Positions 38,194-49,469 of a stretch of 64,000 nucleotides of DNA are shown here, one piece after another. Position 1 is the stretch's first letter; each line of letters begins with the position of its first letter. The position numbers were made by a program, and so were the translations under genes. The stretch spans positions 392,419-456,418 of the forward strand of contig NC_011676.1 of NCBI RefSeq assembly GCF_000150955.2, given 5' to 3'. The notes below the pieces were generated by a model. The model made no database searches. It worked only from the letters and a program-made list of their open reading frames with translations, and was not told the DNA's origin. The stretch comes from Phaeodactylum tricornutum CCAP 1055/1. Lineage: Eukaryota > Bacillariophyta > Bacillariophyceae > Surirellales > Neidiaceae.

Positions 38194-41100
38194 TCAGGGA
38201 TCTTCCTCCGAGGATGCTTCGTGCTCTTTCCGCGGCTCCTCATCAACCGGAGTAGATTCCCCTTCGTCATCATCATCAAGCTCTTTGCCAGCAGCACGCA
38301 AGGCTGGCGAAGTCGAAGTCGATAAGTACTCTGATTCGATTCCAGCACTCTTACCCATCTTGACAATATCAAAGTCCAGGTACGTCAAAAACGCGGGAAG
38401 CCACCAACATCCAAAGAAATACGATGTGAACATGACAATGATCAAAGGCTTGAAAAAGAATGTTTGGTTGAAGTTGAACTCTGTAAAAGCCAGACAAACG
38501 ACGCCAATCGTTGACGAGACAAATGACATAAAAGTAGGCAACATCAAGAAAGACATCGTGAACTGGACGCGGCTGAGACTCGTACTATACGATGAGTTGG
38601 CCCGAAGCCAACGAGCGATGATATGTACAGAGTACTCGACTGCGAAGCCGACGCTCAAAACAAATGACATGTTGGAAAACCCGGTCAAACTGACACCTGC
38701 CAGAACGCTCAATCCGACGACAGATATCAACGTCAAGATAATCGTCATCGCTATCAAGCCTGCACCAATCAAACTTCCAAAGAAAATTTTTCGGCGTGAG
38801 TAGAGACCTTCGATGCTCAGCTTTGTGAAAAGGAATACAAAAGAGATGAAGAAACCGACCAGTGTAGAGTAGCCTCCGAGTTCCACCAAAACAGTGAAAA
38901 TTCCATCGTACCAAAAAAAAGAAGAAATCTGAGTTTACCAGCCAGTGCAGTGTGAAAGAAGCCAGTCAAGATTTGTAAGTACCTGTGTCCAGTAGTCGAA
39001 GGCAATGCCTGTCAACCAGCACTGCAAATCAGGATCGTCATCGCAAAAAGTTCGAGTCTCGTCCATCATCACGAGCGTTTCTTCGTGAGAAAACATGTCA
39101 AACGAATACATCGTTGGACCAGAACTGAAAGGAATCGGCCATGTCAGCGCTTCATCCTTTTCGTATACCCCAGTGCAATCGGTCTCCGAACCTTGTGGAT
39201 CATCCAATAGAAAGCGACCACCAGAGAATCCTGTCTTGGCACGCCATTGCGTTAAGCAGAACTGCCATTTCTCATCGGTCCAATCACTGACAACAGGACA
39301 GTACACTTCGTCCCGTACGGAATCTGGGTCGAGAATTCCCATGTCCTCTAGATCGGCAGGATGCATGCTAGATCCTGAGCGACAAATTCCGCCTTCGTTT
39401 GGGTAGCACATTTCATCGGTAGGGTTGACAATAATCTTCTGGCGAAGTCCAAACTGGTTTGGCACCCAAGTGGCCTCGCAGGACGATTGCGTCTCATTAT
39501 GGAACTGATCACGTCCGCATTCAAGCTCGGCAAATTCTGACCTATCAAAATTATCCAAACACATGCGACTGTTCCAGATTAGGAAATTGGCCATCCAAAG
39601 CTGCTTGGTATCGACTTCAGCTACGTGAGGAGTTTCAACTACACTTTCAAATTGCTTAATCATTTTCATTTGAGTGTCCGGATCTGTGTACTCGATATTT
39701 CCCCAATTCATTCCCATAGACCAGGACGCAAGAGCTTCCGTCCGAGTCGTCGCCCACGTGTTCGCCTGGTTCGACTATGAAATTAGAAGGACGTAACCAA
39801 TTGAGATTTCGCCAAATCTTTCCCTCAAAAAGGCATATAAACACTTACGCTCGGGAAGAAATCTTCCAGACCAAGTCCAACCTCTCTCTCTGTAATACCA
39901 TAAATACCGACACCGAAAAGGGCCACTGTACCGAGCATGATCAATGTGTGCGTGAACATGCGAGTGCGAGCAGAGCCCAAAACAAGCGGTTTGTAAAACT
40001 TATCATAAAGAAACGTGTTACGGAAATCCTCAGCTTTCCCCTCACTCGGGGCGTTCTCTTGCTTTAGGCAGAAAAAGACGTCTTTACGTCCGGCAGCCTG
40101 ACGTTTCATGTCAAGGTAGCAGTATGCTGGGAAGCACGTGATGATCGCAAGATAAAGCAGGATCACAGAATAAAGTGCACATTGGGCTGAAAGATACACA
40201 GCGGGAATATCGCTTATATTCATCATAGCGAACATGCATGCATTGACCAACGATGTCATCGTGACTGGAACAATGACCTCTTTCATAGCCTTGAGATAAT
40301 GGTGTTCCCGGTATCCACCTTGCTTTTTAATCGACAAAAGTACAATATACTAATAGACAGCAAATAGAGAATCAGAGACCGAATTTGTAATCAAACGCTC
40401 CTTGGTTCCTTTATAAAGACGTACCATATCGTCCACTCCAAGTCCGAGGATCACAAAAGGTAAAGTCCATGCAATTGTGACAGAAATCTTGACTCCAATG
40501 AGAATTGCAAAACCCAGGGCAGCGAAAAAAGAGAGCACAACAAGTGCTACACCGACCAGGGTAATTAAAACTCGAGACTCAACCCAATCAAGGCTGAACA
40601 GGAAAAGCACCGAGAAAAGGGCAATTAGCAAAATCGAGATTGTCGTCAAGGTCGTATTATCCAAGGTGATTTGCTGTAGCATGCGTCCGGTGGTTCCAAT
40701 TACACCATTGTCATCAAAAAACCCAACGAACTGAACCTCCCCCGCGTTGTCATCATCCCAGCCTCGGGACCAAATGTTTTCCATTTCTTCCTTGTAAAGC
40801 TTGAGAATATCCTCAGCGTCTTCCACTGAGATATCAACGGCTCCACCCGGACGGTTGCAGTTCCTCACTCTCTCAACAATGCCCGGTGGGCGCAGTGACG
40901 CGTATAAAGACTGGACCAAACCAACTTCTTGCAATGGGTTCTCAAACGAATAGTCCCCCACCCGTGGGGTCACATCTCCAAAAAGCAAGTTCCGCGACAC
41001 TACGCCAATAGTTTCGCCCTCGTCGATAAAGTAGAGCTCACGAGATGCGTTGAAAAGAATACTTTGTTCGTCCCGGCCGGTGTAAGGATCACGCTCGCCA

Positions 41101-43012
41101 CCAAGATTGTAACCGCACCCTTGGCCTGTCGTCCACGTGTAGGGATCATCCTCTCCCTCCGTAACACCAAGAAAGCTATCTGATGCAATAAGCAAATCGT
41201 ACCACATACGTGCAAAGTGCTGCTTGGTAAATGTCCCTTCAGGCTCTTCAGCGGTGGGTAGATCATACTGGGTGCACCATCTCGAGGTTGCTTGCGCCAT
41301 AGCACCAGCAGTAGCAGCGTTGAATTCAGGACTTGGTGTGTCGGTCCCAGTCAACACATCATTGCCACAAACCAAGCCGGGATCGGCTTCGGTAACGCTC
41401 GCCATGAACCAATTAAAGAGTGGATTGCGCTCCACCAAAGCAGACCAAGTAGGATCCGGAGTTACAGGGTCCAAGTATCCATTAGAATACAGGGGGTTCC
41501 AATCGTCTTGACCAAAATTCAAAAGATCTAGGTATCCAACAATAGATAGCATTTCCCCGCTCATATCCACTCCAGAACCTGACACAGGATTAGAGCCAGC
41601 AAAGAGATTACCAGTACCATTGCTCTCTGACCAGAACGGGAACGGAGCACCAGCAGTTGACACCGGGCTAAACGAATTGTCAGCATGGGCAAGCAGAGCC
41701 GCTTCCGCTTCGGTCGTATTTGGGACAGAAGTGGAGGGGCAAGTCAGGCCGAATGCTGGATTACACAACTCGATCAAGGGCAGGAGCTGCTGGTATCCTG
41801 CGATGTAAGCCGGGGCTCCTAACGACGCATATACGCCTCGTGTCACGAAGTATTGGTAGAAATCCTTGACATCTTCAATAGTAATACTTTGTGCCAATTG
41901 TGCGGTTTTGGATAGCATAGCTCCAACTTGCGCAGACCCTTCCGTATCGTTGGCAAAGCCGACTTGCAGAGCTCGCTGCAGTTCAGCGCTGAGGACTTGG
42001 AAGACAGGCTTGGCGAGACTGAACAACTGCTCAATCTGACTTTGGTAATTCTCTTCGATACAAATGCGACAGGGATCGCTCATTTCCATATTGCCGATAT
42101 CGGAAAAGAGCAAGAGAGGGTTAGCCGTTTCAGCCGGTTGACCGACTAGCGTTGGATTCGTACGCAACGCCACAATGAAGTCGCATACATCCGATGCTGG
42201 GCTGGCGCAGCTCTCTGTCATGACCCCGAATCGAGGAATGCGGGGCTTGACGAGCAGATTTTGCAGAACCTCGTTGTACCACGTGATCTTGGATGTCTCA
42301 TCAAAAAACCAGCGTGCTTCTTGAAAAAGATCCATGGGTGACAATCTGGCACACGGGAATTCGTAAGGAAAGGAATTCAACGCGCACATATCTTGCCACG
42401 TGTAAGTGACACCGTTGTGGGTGACCTAAAGTGAGAATGCAATAAAGACTTGAAGTGAGGATACCAAGAAACTACCAACAGTTAACCACAATGGATCGTG
42501 CGAAGTTGCAAACCCATTTCAAACCACATACCGTCGTGCCTTCCGCTGCTTCCATGCGGGCACGAATCTCTTCTAAACGAGATTCCGTAAAGAGATTCTT
42601 GCCGTCGCGGGCAATGGCCATGGCGGCGAACGACGAAATCGCGAGATCATCTCTGCCGAGCTGAGCGCCATAATCCAAGTCCTTGGCGTAGGAACCTTTC
42701 GTGGGAATCCAGATCGATGCGACTTCGTCTTCAATGATATCTTCTCGAGTCCTGGAAATAAAAAGAAAAGGATTCGGAAGTGACTTCGTAAGAACACTTT
42801 TATTTTAAAGGACAGACAGTAGCTCTTGTAAAAGCGTGCTCGCCGGAGAAAAGCAGAATGAATCGAACGTACCATCCAAAAGCAATCAAGAATATAAAGA
42901 CAGTAGGCAAGAAAACCATATAAGGCCAAGGTGTCGCCGCCATGCTATGAAAGAGCCACACATGCTTTTTCGGAGGTCCACGGTTCTCGGCTGTAAGATC
43001 TTTCTCGTTCAT
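38194..43012 (-). CDS. Patched/NPC1-type sterol-sensing-domain membrane protein (6 exons)
   Basis: A 1462-residue RND-superfamily protein from exons 43012-42873, 42751-42532, 42425-40425, 40349-39849, 39774-38983 and 38928-38194. All junctions are GT-AG and keep frame: introns 121, 106, 75, 74 and 54 nt, donors GTACGT, GTATGT, GTACGT, GTAAGT and GTACTT. The third intron removes an in-frame TAG and rebuilds GLGVDDMYIVLLSIKKQGGY, the SSD signature, ahead of VTMTSLVNACMFAMMNISDI. One N-terminal helix, a very large luminal loop, five SSD helices, a second luminal loop and a second helix bundle (VLVELGGYSTLVGFF on) give the Patched layout. The C-terminus is acidic. Sterol, lipid or proton-coupled transport is likely but the cargo is unknown. 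Confidence 0.92.
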
Positions 43013-44405
43013 CCTGGCCGTTCAATACCTGAGCAAAGTCAACGGTGGTAGATTCAGAAGATAGGGAACGGTTGAGATCCTTGCTTTGCACACTCCACTC
43101 TTTGGTCGGAATCAGAGCAGAAGCTTAAATGTGAATGCGATGCGCTGTTTTCGTTCAAAGAGAGGAAAGACAACAAGTTGATCGTATCCAAGAAACTATG
43201 AGATTTTGGGAAACGAGTTGCAGTGCAAGTTTCTCCGTATTGCTTTGACACCGGATTATAATTCCCAAGTTTCTCGGGGGGCAGTGACATTTGTCAACCT
43301 GTCAACTTGCCGAAAGGCTTCTCATATTTCCAGTGGCTTGCTCACTTTTCAAATGTGTGGATGGCGAAGTAGCCAAAGAAAAAGGATCGTGCATAATTAT
43401 CTAGGAACCTGGGGTAAAAGTAACATTGCATCGGTAGGAATCCTAGCGTATAAATTCTGATCTTGACACCTAGTTGAACGAACTCACCAATCAAAACAAT
43501 CAGTTTGGCCGGCCAGGCCGCTCACAGAAAAGATTCAAAATACAATGATCGACTTCATTGTCAGTTTGTCCCCGACGTTCGGCCGACGGTTTTGCCTTAT
43601 GCGTGAATGTCCGGATAGAATTTTACTTTAAAATACCACATACGTATATTGGCTAATTTTAGAAAGTTCAAACTTGCTGGTTACACTTATCAGTGACCCC
43701 CCATGCCGTAGAAGCTAATAAGTACTCAACCCAGTACGCCAATTCGTAACGTTGATGCTAACTTGTAAATAAGCGGCAACACAATCACAGTGAGCTTGAG
43801 AATTACATTTGTGCAGCCAATTCGCATTAACAGTAAATAAATGGTATGGTATGGTAAATTATGAGGGTTGTATGCAGCAATTCCAATAGCCAATCAATTC
43901 TCCTCCAACTACTCTTTCTGCTTGTAGAACAACGGGGTGGTCTGATGTATTTACGATTCGGCAGCCTCTAACTGTAAATGACGATGACTACATACAATAT
44001 GAATAGGTAGATACTTAGAGTTGGAACCAATTCAATTTTCCCAAAAAGTGTAAATTCACCCCTGCTCATCCATATAGTGGATTTTCTCAAAATAAAAATC
44101 CAGGTCGATCCACAATACATAAAAATTGTCTCTTCCTCTATGCTTATTAAAATCAGAGTCCCAAATCCGTTAAAGTCACGCCTCCGGCTACCTCGAAATT
44201 TGGAAGACAAAGATGCTGTTATTGTAAGAAACCTACCATATCAAATTCGATCTTGTGAATACCCGTGCAAGCAGTCAATGAGTCACATTTTTGGACCCTG
44301 GAGCTGTCACTCATCCTCAACCAACTTGTCGGCAAAGCGGCGCCTTGAGAATTTGTAAGTAGATTGTCCACTGGAACAAAACTTTGTGCCTGCTCAGCAC
44401 CATGA
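43013..44405. other. Intergenic region, no supported gene
   Basis: About 1.4 kb, AT-rich, with only short random frames. A GGTAT repeat lies at about 43841-43856 and TAACTGTAA at 43970-43978. I see no coding or RNA signal. Confidence 0.45.
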
Positions 44406-45605
44406 TCACTTGGCACCAGGGACTTTTTTCTTCATTCTCTGAATTCCTCTCCCAGTCTTCCGCTCCTGGCAACTATTGTCTTGTTCAAAATACTTTCGTT
44501 GCAATTGTTCTTCGGTTCCCAATGCTGCACCGCGTTGTTTTCTCAAAATCAGCTGACGTCCCTTTTTCCCTCTTCCATTGCGACGAGGGAAAGCGACCTC
44601 AAAATCGGTAGTGGCCAAGGCCACATCGACCATTTCAGACCATAGACGGTGTGTCGTTTCGGTGAAAACAAAAAGAGCCCCTTCTTTGGATTCTCGAAAT
44701 AGGTTCCGGAAAAAGACAAAGTCGTTCTCACGAAGTCTCAGAGCATTTTCCGCCACACAGTATGAGCAAACCCAAAGATCGCAATTGGACAATTCCTTGG
44801 CGCACGCAGCGTTGCTAGCATCTGAAAGCGGTAAAGTAATGTCACATCCATCAAACGAGCATGAATGTTGCCCCCCTAATACATTGTCGACGGACTGAGA
44901 CATGGAGTCAACAAAGGGCGACCATCCTTGTTCATAATCCAAGATTTTCGCAGATATGGTAGCGCTGGGTAGTTGACGATGCTGTGCGCTAAAGCTACAC
45001 ATGAGTGCCAGTCCTACAAAGTCAAACCCTGGTCCTCCTCCCAGCGAAACAATCCGATAAGGTGTCCGAAGGGTACTCCTGGTATGTAGTAGCATGTTGT
45101 TCATGGCCAGCACCAAGAATTGGGGTTCATTTTGCTCAAAGAGCAAATCTGCCAAAAGCTGCGCCCGACAAAAATAGTTCACTGCGTAACCAGCCAGTGC
45201 CCCCGTGTTCGAGAAACTCGGCATGACTCCCTGGTCTGCCGCTTCTCCGAGACGAAATGACAGATCTTGCAAGGCCTCCTCGTCAACTGGATTTGGCAAG
45301 CTGGACAGCAAGTCCGACCGAATCACATCCAGGGCGCTTTCGGACCAGCGTCTCCAAGTTCGTAGATAACTCAAAGAGCCTGGAATCTTTGGAACACTAG
45401 TCGACGCAATAGAATGAAGTCCGTCTATTTCACTTCGCGGTGGACCAGTTTGGCTCAACGGAGAAGCAACTGTCGACAGTCCCCGTACAGTATAGCTCGA
45501 TGACAGCAAACCGGACAACCCCGTCGTCAAGATGCAGTAAGAGCGTTTCATTGTTACTGAACCTCCGAGAATAGTAGGCAGCGCAGTCCTCAGTATTCTT
45601 TCCAT
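44406..45605 (-). CDS. SAM-dependent methyltransferase-like protein, possibly organellar
   Basis: A 399-residue protein. Residues 1-60 are Ser/Thr/Arg-rich without acidic residues, compatible with an organelle presequence. Then comes a helical domain (LQDLSFRLGEAADQG; AGYAVNYFCRAQLLADLLFE). A class I methyltransferase motif I follows at about 195 (YRIVSLGGGPGFDFVGLAL), then an acidic residue after the next strand (AKILDYEQGWSPFV), and CDITLPL then CDLWVCSYCVAEN as likely post-motif strands. The tail is very basic (KTGRGIQRMKKKVPG). The AdoMet pocket looks intact, while the substrate is unknown. The ATG at 45605 has TCACAGTCAG about 20 bp upstream, suggesting a very short 5' leader. Confidence 0.7.
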   Translation of the reverse strand: MERILRTALPTILGGSVTMKRSYCILTTGLSGLLSSSYTVRGLSTVASPLSQTGPPRSEIDGLHSIASTSVPKIPGSLSYLRTWRRWSESALDVIRSDLLSSLPNPVDEEALQDLSFRLGEAADQGVMPSFSNTGALAGYAVNYFCRAQLLADLLFEQNEPQFLVLAMNNMLLHTRSTLRTPYRIVSLGGGPGFDFVGLALMCSFSAQHRQLPSATISAKILDYEQGWSPFVDSMSQSVDNVLGGQHSCSFDGCDITLPLSDASNAACAKELSNCDLWVCSYCVAENALRLRENDFVFFRNLFRESKEGALFVFTETTHRLWSEMVDVALATTDFEVAFPRRNGRGKKGRQLILRKQRGAALGTEEQLQRKYFEQDNSCQERKTGRGIQRMKKKVPGAK

Positions 45606-45957
45606 ACTCAGATTAGAGACTGCTCACAGTCAGCATTTGTTAGCAAGCCGCCCATCACAATCGTCATCGTGATGCCGATGATGACTACTCGGCTTTCGGA
45701 GCTTTCCCTCATCGTCTTCATTCCCGGAAGATCATGAATGGTCTGTGGTGATGGCCGCATTTCGAAAATGAAAAGCACATGCGACCAAATTATACGGAGA
45801 TCACTGCCAAATCACAAAGTCACAGTCACGTCAGTCACTCACTGTCAGCTCACTCACGGTCGACTCCACTTGTTCGCTCATTGCGTTCGCGTTTTCTTGC
45901 CATCTGGTTTGTCCATGCCCGAGTTCATTATTTTGACTTTAGAAACTTTTGCACAGC
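45606..45957. promoter_or_regulatory. Divergent promoter region with clustered CAGTCA elements
   Basis: About 350 bp between divergent starts. TCACAGTC occurs at 45624-45631 and 45820-45827, and a dense cluster of CAGTCAC/CACTGTCAG-like elements spans 45819-45857. Confidence 0.5.
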
Positions 45958-46758
45958 ATGCACTCGAACGACCCCCATGAAATCGCGAAAGAAGACGATG
46001 GCGAAGCCTTCGATAAGACGACCTCCAAGGGGCGTGAGAATGGTCTCTTTCAGGCCTGTATGAAATCGATACGGGGCGCGCACGTTACTTCAAACCGTTT
46101 ACGCGCAGGTCTCGTCCTTGCGGGTCTTTTCACCGACAAATCGATTTATCGTGAAGTTCTAAGCATGTTTTATGTTGTGACAAAGGAATTGGAAGAAAAG
46201 CTCGACACTTTGAAAGTGTCGGACGAGATCTGCCAAAAGATCGCGTCGTTGGACTATAACTTTAGCAAGGGTTATGAAAAGGATATGGCTGTCTTGTATG
46301 GCGACGACTGGGAGACTATAATTGAAGATCTCATTCAAAAGAACAAAGTCGCACGTTACTACCGCGAAATGGTGCGCAACATGGACTCCGGTACACAACT
46401 CGCGGGAGCCGCCTTCGTCCTCTGGGGTGCACTCATCATTGGCGGAGGCGCAGTGGCCATGCCTCGAGTAAAGAACTTGTGCGGCAAGGACGCCATCAAC
46501 GTGTTTAAGGACGTGACTGGGCCTGGCCGAGAAGAGCGTCGCAACAACTTTGTGGCCCTGTGGGATTCTTTGGCTTCTCCCGGTTCGTCCGAATTCGAAG
46601 AGATTGTTACCTTTTCACAAGAGTGCATGCGATGCAACAACAATATCTTCACTTCGTTACAACGCTCTCCTTGGTGGCTGAATTACTTCATCACAGCGGG
46701 GGTAGGAATTGGTGCTATTTGCATCGTAATCCTGCAGCGACGAATGATTAAATCTTGA
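45958..46758 (+). CDS. Heme-oxygenase-like protein with C-terminal membrane anchor
   Basis: A 266-residue protein with the helical layout of heme oxygenase. SNRLRAGLVLAGLFTDKSIY and FYVVTKELEEKLD resemble the proximal side, LDYNFSKGYEKDMAVLYGDDW the substrate-cover helices, and GAAFVLWGALIIGGGAVAMP the distal helix that in HO-1 reads like RYLGDLSGGQ. A C-terminal helix (YFITAGVGIGAICIVILQRR) would anchor it, as in animal HO. The usual proximal His is not evident, and the distal Gly pattern is altered, so heme cleavage is doubtful. The start ATG at 45958 (MHSNDPHEI) is taken because the upstream start is TTG. It converges on the AAA ATPase gene, about 60 bp apart. Confidence 0.7.
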   Translation: MHSNDPHEIAKEDDGEAFDKTTSKGRENGLFQACMKSIRGAHVTSNRLRAGLVLAGLFTDKSIYREVLSMFYVVTKELEEKLDTLKVSDEICQKIASLDYNFSKGYEKDMAVLYGDDWETIIEDLIQKNKVARYYREMVRNMDSGTQLAGAAFVLWGALIIGGGAVAMPRVKNLCGKDAINVFKDVTGPGREERRNNFVALWDSLASPGSSEFEEIVTFSQECMRCNNNIFTSLQRSPWWLNYFITAGVGIGAICIVILQRRMIKS

Positions 46759-46820
46759 AAGCTTCGCTTGTATATGTTGATAGGGAACTGTTTCACAAAG
46801 AACTTTTTGAGGTTTCTCAA

Positions 46821-48959
46821 CTATCGCGTCACTTCTGTCAACGCCTGCTTTACATCATCCAATGTAATGAGCAATCCATTTACGCCGCTACCCTCTTTGC
46901 GAGACCTAGATAATGCTATGGATCCCGCACACCGTACTAGGCCTGCAATATCGGCGCCAGAAAAGCCATTAGTCACATAGTCGGCTGCCAGATCGTAAGC
47001 CGGACGCAACGCAGACGAGAACCTTCCAGTGGCGCGTCCCACAGCTCGTTTGATGGTATCTCGCTTACGAACCCGACCGTTCTGGGACTGGAACAAGTCG
47101 GCACCCGGGTCGATGCCTTTCTCGGAATCGTAATTGGGAGGGACTCCATCAATCGCACAACAAAGTGGTCTACTCAAGCGACCGCGTTTTCGTAGAGCGT
47201 CGAAGTGGATTTGTAAGATTTCGCGTCGGCCATCTCTATCAGGCAATGGGACTTCGATTTGCACTTCCAAGCGTCCAGGACGCAACAGCGCATCGTCCAA
47301 AAGCTCTCGACGGTTTGTCATGCCAATTAAGAGTACATTTGGAATGGCATGGACCCCATCAAGTTTTGCCAAGATTTGGTTTACTACGGATGACCGTGTT
47401 GCCTCCCCACTCTCTTCCGACGACGATCGTTTGCGGAAAACGGCATCAATTTCATCAATCACAACTACGTGCAAAGCCGACTTGGTCGCATCTCCATTGC
47501 ACACTGCTAATTCCGCCTCCGCTTCGGCAAATAGGGCGCGTACAAGCTTTTCGCTCCCGCCTACCCACCGATCGAGAAGCTCTGGCGCCGAAACGATCTT
47601 TGGCGATCGGGCTCGGAGCGCTCGAGAAATTTCGCGTGCCAAGACTGTTTTACCACATCCCGGTGGACCATAGAGAAGAAGTCCCCTCACCGGAGAAAGG
47701 CCCAATAAAGCTAGCTCCTGAGCCTCCAGTGACACGGTAGACAGTCCTTGAGCAGTCTCATCATCTCGCTGACTGTCTGCCTCTGCCGGCCGAATAACCC
47801 GTCCGTCCAGTACACGGCGTACAATAGCGTCTATTTGCTTCTGAAGGCCTCCCACAGCTGACTGGAAATCGGACCGGAACGCATCGTTTCGATCTCCACC
47901 GGACAGCGATGCAGGTGAATAGCCGGTCGACCTCGCAGCATTGTTCACTGCCATGCCACGGGTGTCTTTCGATTCATCTTGCACGAAGGCGAACATGTTT
48001 TGCGGTTTCCATAGCATTCCTGCTACTTGCATATTCTCTCCCAATAGTTCGGTCAGTGTTTTTCCGCGGGGCAAGAGCGCCACTTCGAGAATGGCCGCCG
48101 GTCCCATGTCGATCGCTTCGTACAACCTCGATGGTCCCCCGTACATCATCCAAGCGGGGACGATGTCAGTTGCTTTAGGCTTGACTTCCGTGCGTAGCCC
48201 TGTTTTACGGGATGAAGTCTTTGCCTGACTGTTGCTCGACGTGAGCAAGCGGAATCGCGTAACACCTCCATACAAGAGCTTGCCGTATATGATGCTAGCG
48301 GGCGGTTCCGTCAGAGACGAAGACAAGGACGCGCCGGATGGTAGCAAAACCAATCGACAGGCAACTCTGGATAAGAATTCTGCCCTAGACTGATCAATGA
48401 GTTGAAGCGCATAATCTGAAATGGTCAAATTCATTGTCGCTCGAAAATCCATGGACAAATCTACTATGGCTGGTGACGGAATGGCCTTCATCCAACGCAA
48501 CCAAGAAGACGCTTCATCCCGATCGATACCAACTCGTTCGTCGGCCAATTTTATTTTCACTCGGTCCATCGTCTTTTTAAGAGCAAATGCACCGGCATCG
48601 TGAATCCAGTTGGTTGCCGATGAGGCTTGGGCTCCGGTGCCCTTGCCGATGGCATCGCGACGAATGTCACTTTCCAGGAGACAAACGGAGGCTCGACTCG
48701 CGACTGCGTCGAAAATCGAATTTTCCGAGAGCGTCATTCGGGAAGTAACATTGACTGCTTGAAGCACACTGTCTATGATGACTTCCGCCTGAAGGCGCAA
48801 AGAGCTAGTCGTGGTCCTGTCGGCGCCGTGAAAAATCGAATTCTGACAACGTCTCCTGGTCAACGTAAAGCCATTAGGAGAACGAAGCAAGGCTAAACAT
48901 TGCGTGAAGATGTAGATGTGGAAAATGGACATTTTGGCACTGCTTGCAATTGTAGCCAT
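46821..48959 (-). CDS. NSF-like AAA ATPase with a single AAA module
   Basis: A 712-residue ATPase. The only AAA module (about 400-700) is very close to the D1 domain of NSF: GLLLYGPPGCGKTVLAREI (Walker A), VVVIDEIDAVFRKR (Walker B), GMTNRRELLDDALLRPGRLE (sensor 1 and arginine-finger region) and NGFSGADIAGLVR (sensor 2). NSF itself has two AAA modules; the second is absent. The N-terminal ~400 residues show only weak likeness to an NSF N domain. The start (MATIASSAKMSIFHIYIFTQ) is hydrophobic and could be a signal peptide, which would place it in the secretory or plastid route. Substrate and location are open. TCACAGTC is ~45 bp upstream of the ATG. Confidence 0.83.
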   Translation of the reverse strand: MATIASSAKMSIFHIYIFTQCLALLRSPNGFTLTRRRCQNSIFHGADRTTTSSLRLQAEVIIDSVLQAVNVTSRMTLSENSIFDAVASRASVCLLESDIRRDAIGKGTGAQASSATNWIHDAGAFALKKTMDRVKIKLADERVGIDRDEASSWLRWMKAIPSPAIVDLSMDFRATMNLTISDYALQLIDQSRAEFLSRVACRLVLLPSGASLSSSLTEPPASIIYGKLLYGGVTRFRLLTSSNSQAKTSSRKTGLRTEVKPKATDIVPAWMMYGGPSRLYEAIDMGPAAILEVALLPRGKTLTELLGENMQVAGMLWKPQNMFAFVQDESKDTRGMAVNNAARSTGYSPASLSGGDRNDAFRSDFQSAVGGLQKQIDAIVRRVLDGRVIRPAEADSQRDDETAQGLSTVSLEAQELALLGLSPVRGLLLYGPPGCGKTVLAREISRALRARSPKIVSAPELLDRWVGGSEKLVRALFAEAEAELAVCNGDATKSALHVVVIDEIDAVFRKRSSSEESGEATRSSVVNQILAKLDGVHAIPNVLLIGMTNRRELLDDALLRPGRLEVQIEVPLPDRDGRREILQIHFDALRKRGRLSRPLCCAIDGVPPNYDSEKGIDPGADLFQSQNGRVRKRDTIKRAVGRATGRFSSALRPAYDLAADYVTNGFSGADIAGLVRCAGSIALSRSRKEGSGVNGLLITLDDVKQALTEVTR

Positions 48960-49469
48960 TCCGCTTCCAATCAGTCAGTTTGCTGTAGCACAACGAACCC
49001 GACTCACAGTCCAGAACAATAATAGTGTTGGTACTTCTTGGCCACCATGGTTGGGTTTTTGGATGCTGACATGACCTAACTGTAAAAACGACTCGAACTT
49101 TGACTTACTTCACTAATTAGACAAGTATGCGATATATTGGGACCAATCATTTGAGGAGTTTTGGCAATCAAAATAATAGTTGACCGTAATATATAGGATA
49201 AAAGGCGTTTGGCAAAACTCCAAAACGAGTACTGTCACAGTGACCACCCCGAACTGCAAGGTTGCAATCATCATGTAAAATGCGATGGAATTGCGAACCA
49301 TCACACTAATTAGATTCACGACCGGGCGAAGCGATGGACATACATTATTTCGCCTCGTAAAGATAGCACTCCCGTTTTTCATTCACATTCGCATCGCGTC
49401 CACACGATCACGAGTCGAATTTGAAAGTGTTGGAAAAGCAGCACTGTACGTCACGCAGTTCCTCGAGGC
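48960..49469. promoter_or_regulatory. Divergent intergenic region, AAA ATPase / PAQR gene
   Basis: About 510 bp with TCACAGTC at 49004-49011, CTAACTGTAA at 49076-49085 and TACTGTCACAGTGACC at 49230-49245. It is expected to hold both promoters. No gene is seen. Confidence 0.45.

Noticed and set aside
40350-40424. Premature TAG in the Patched-like gene
   Set aside because: It is the acceptor end of a consensus intron whose removal rebuilds the SSD motif.
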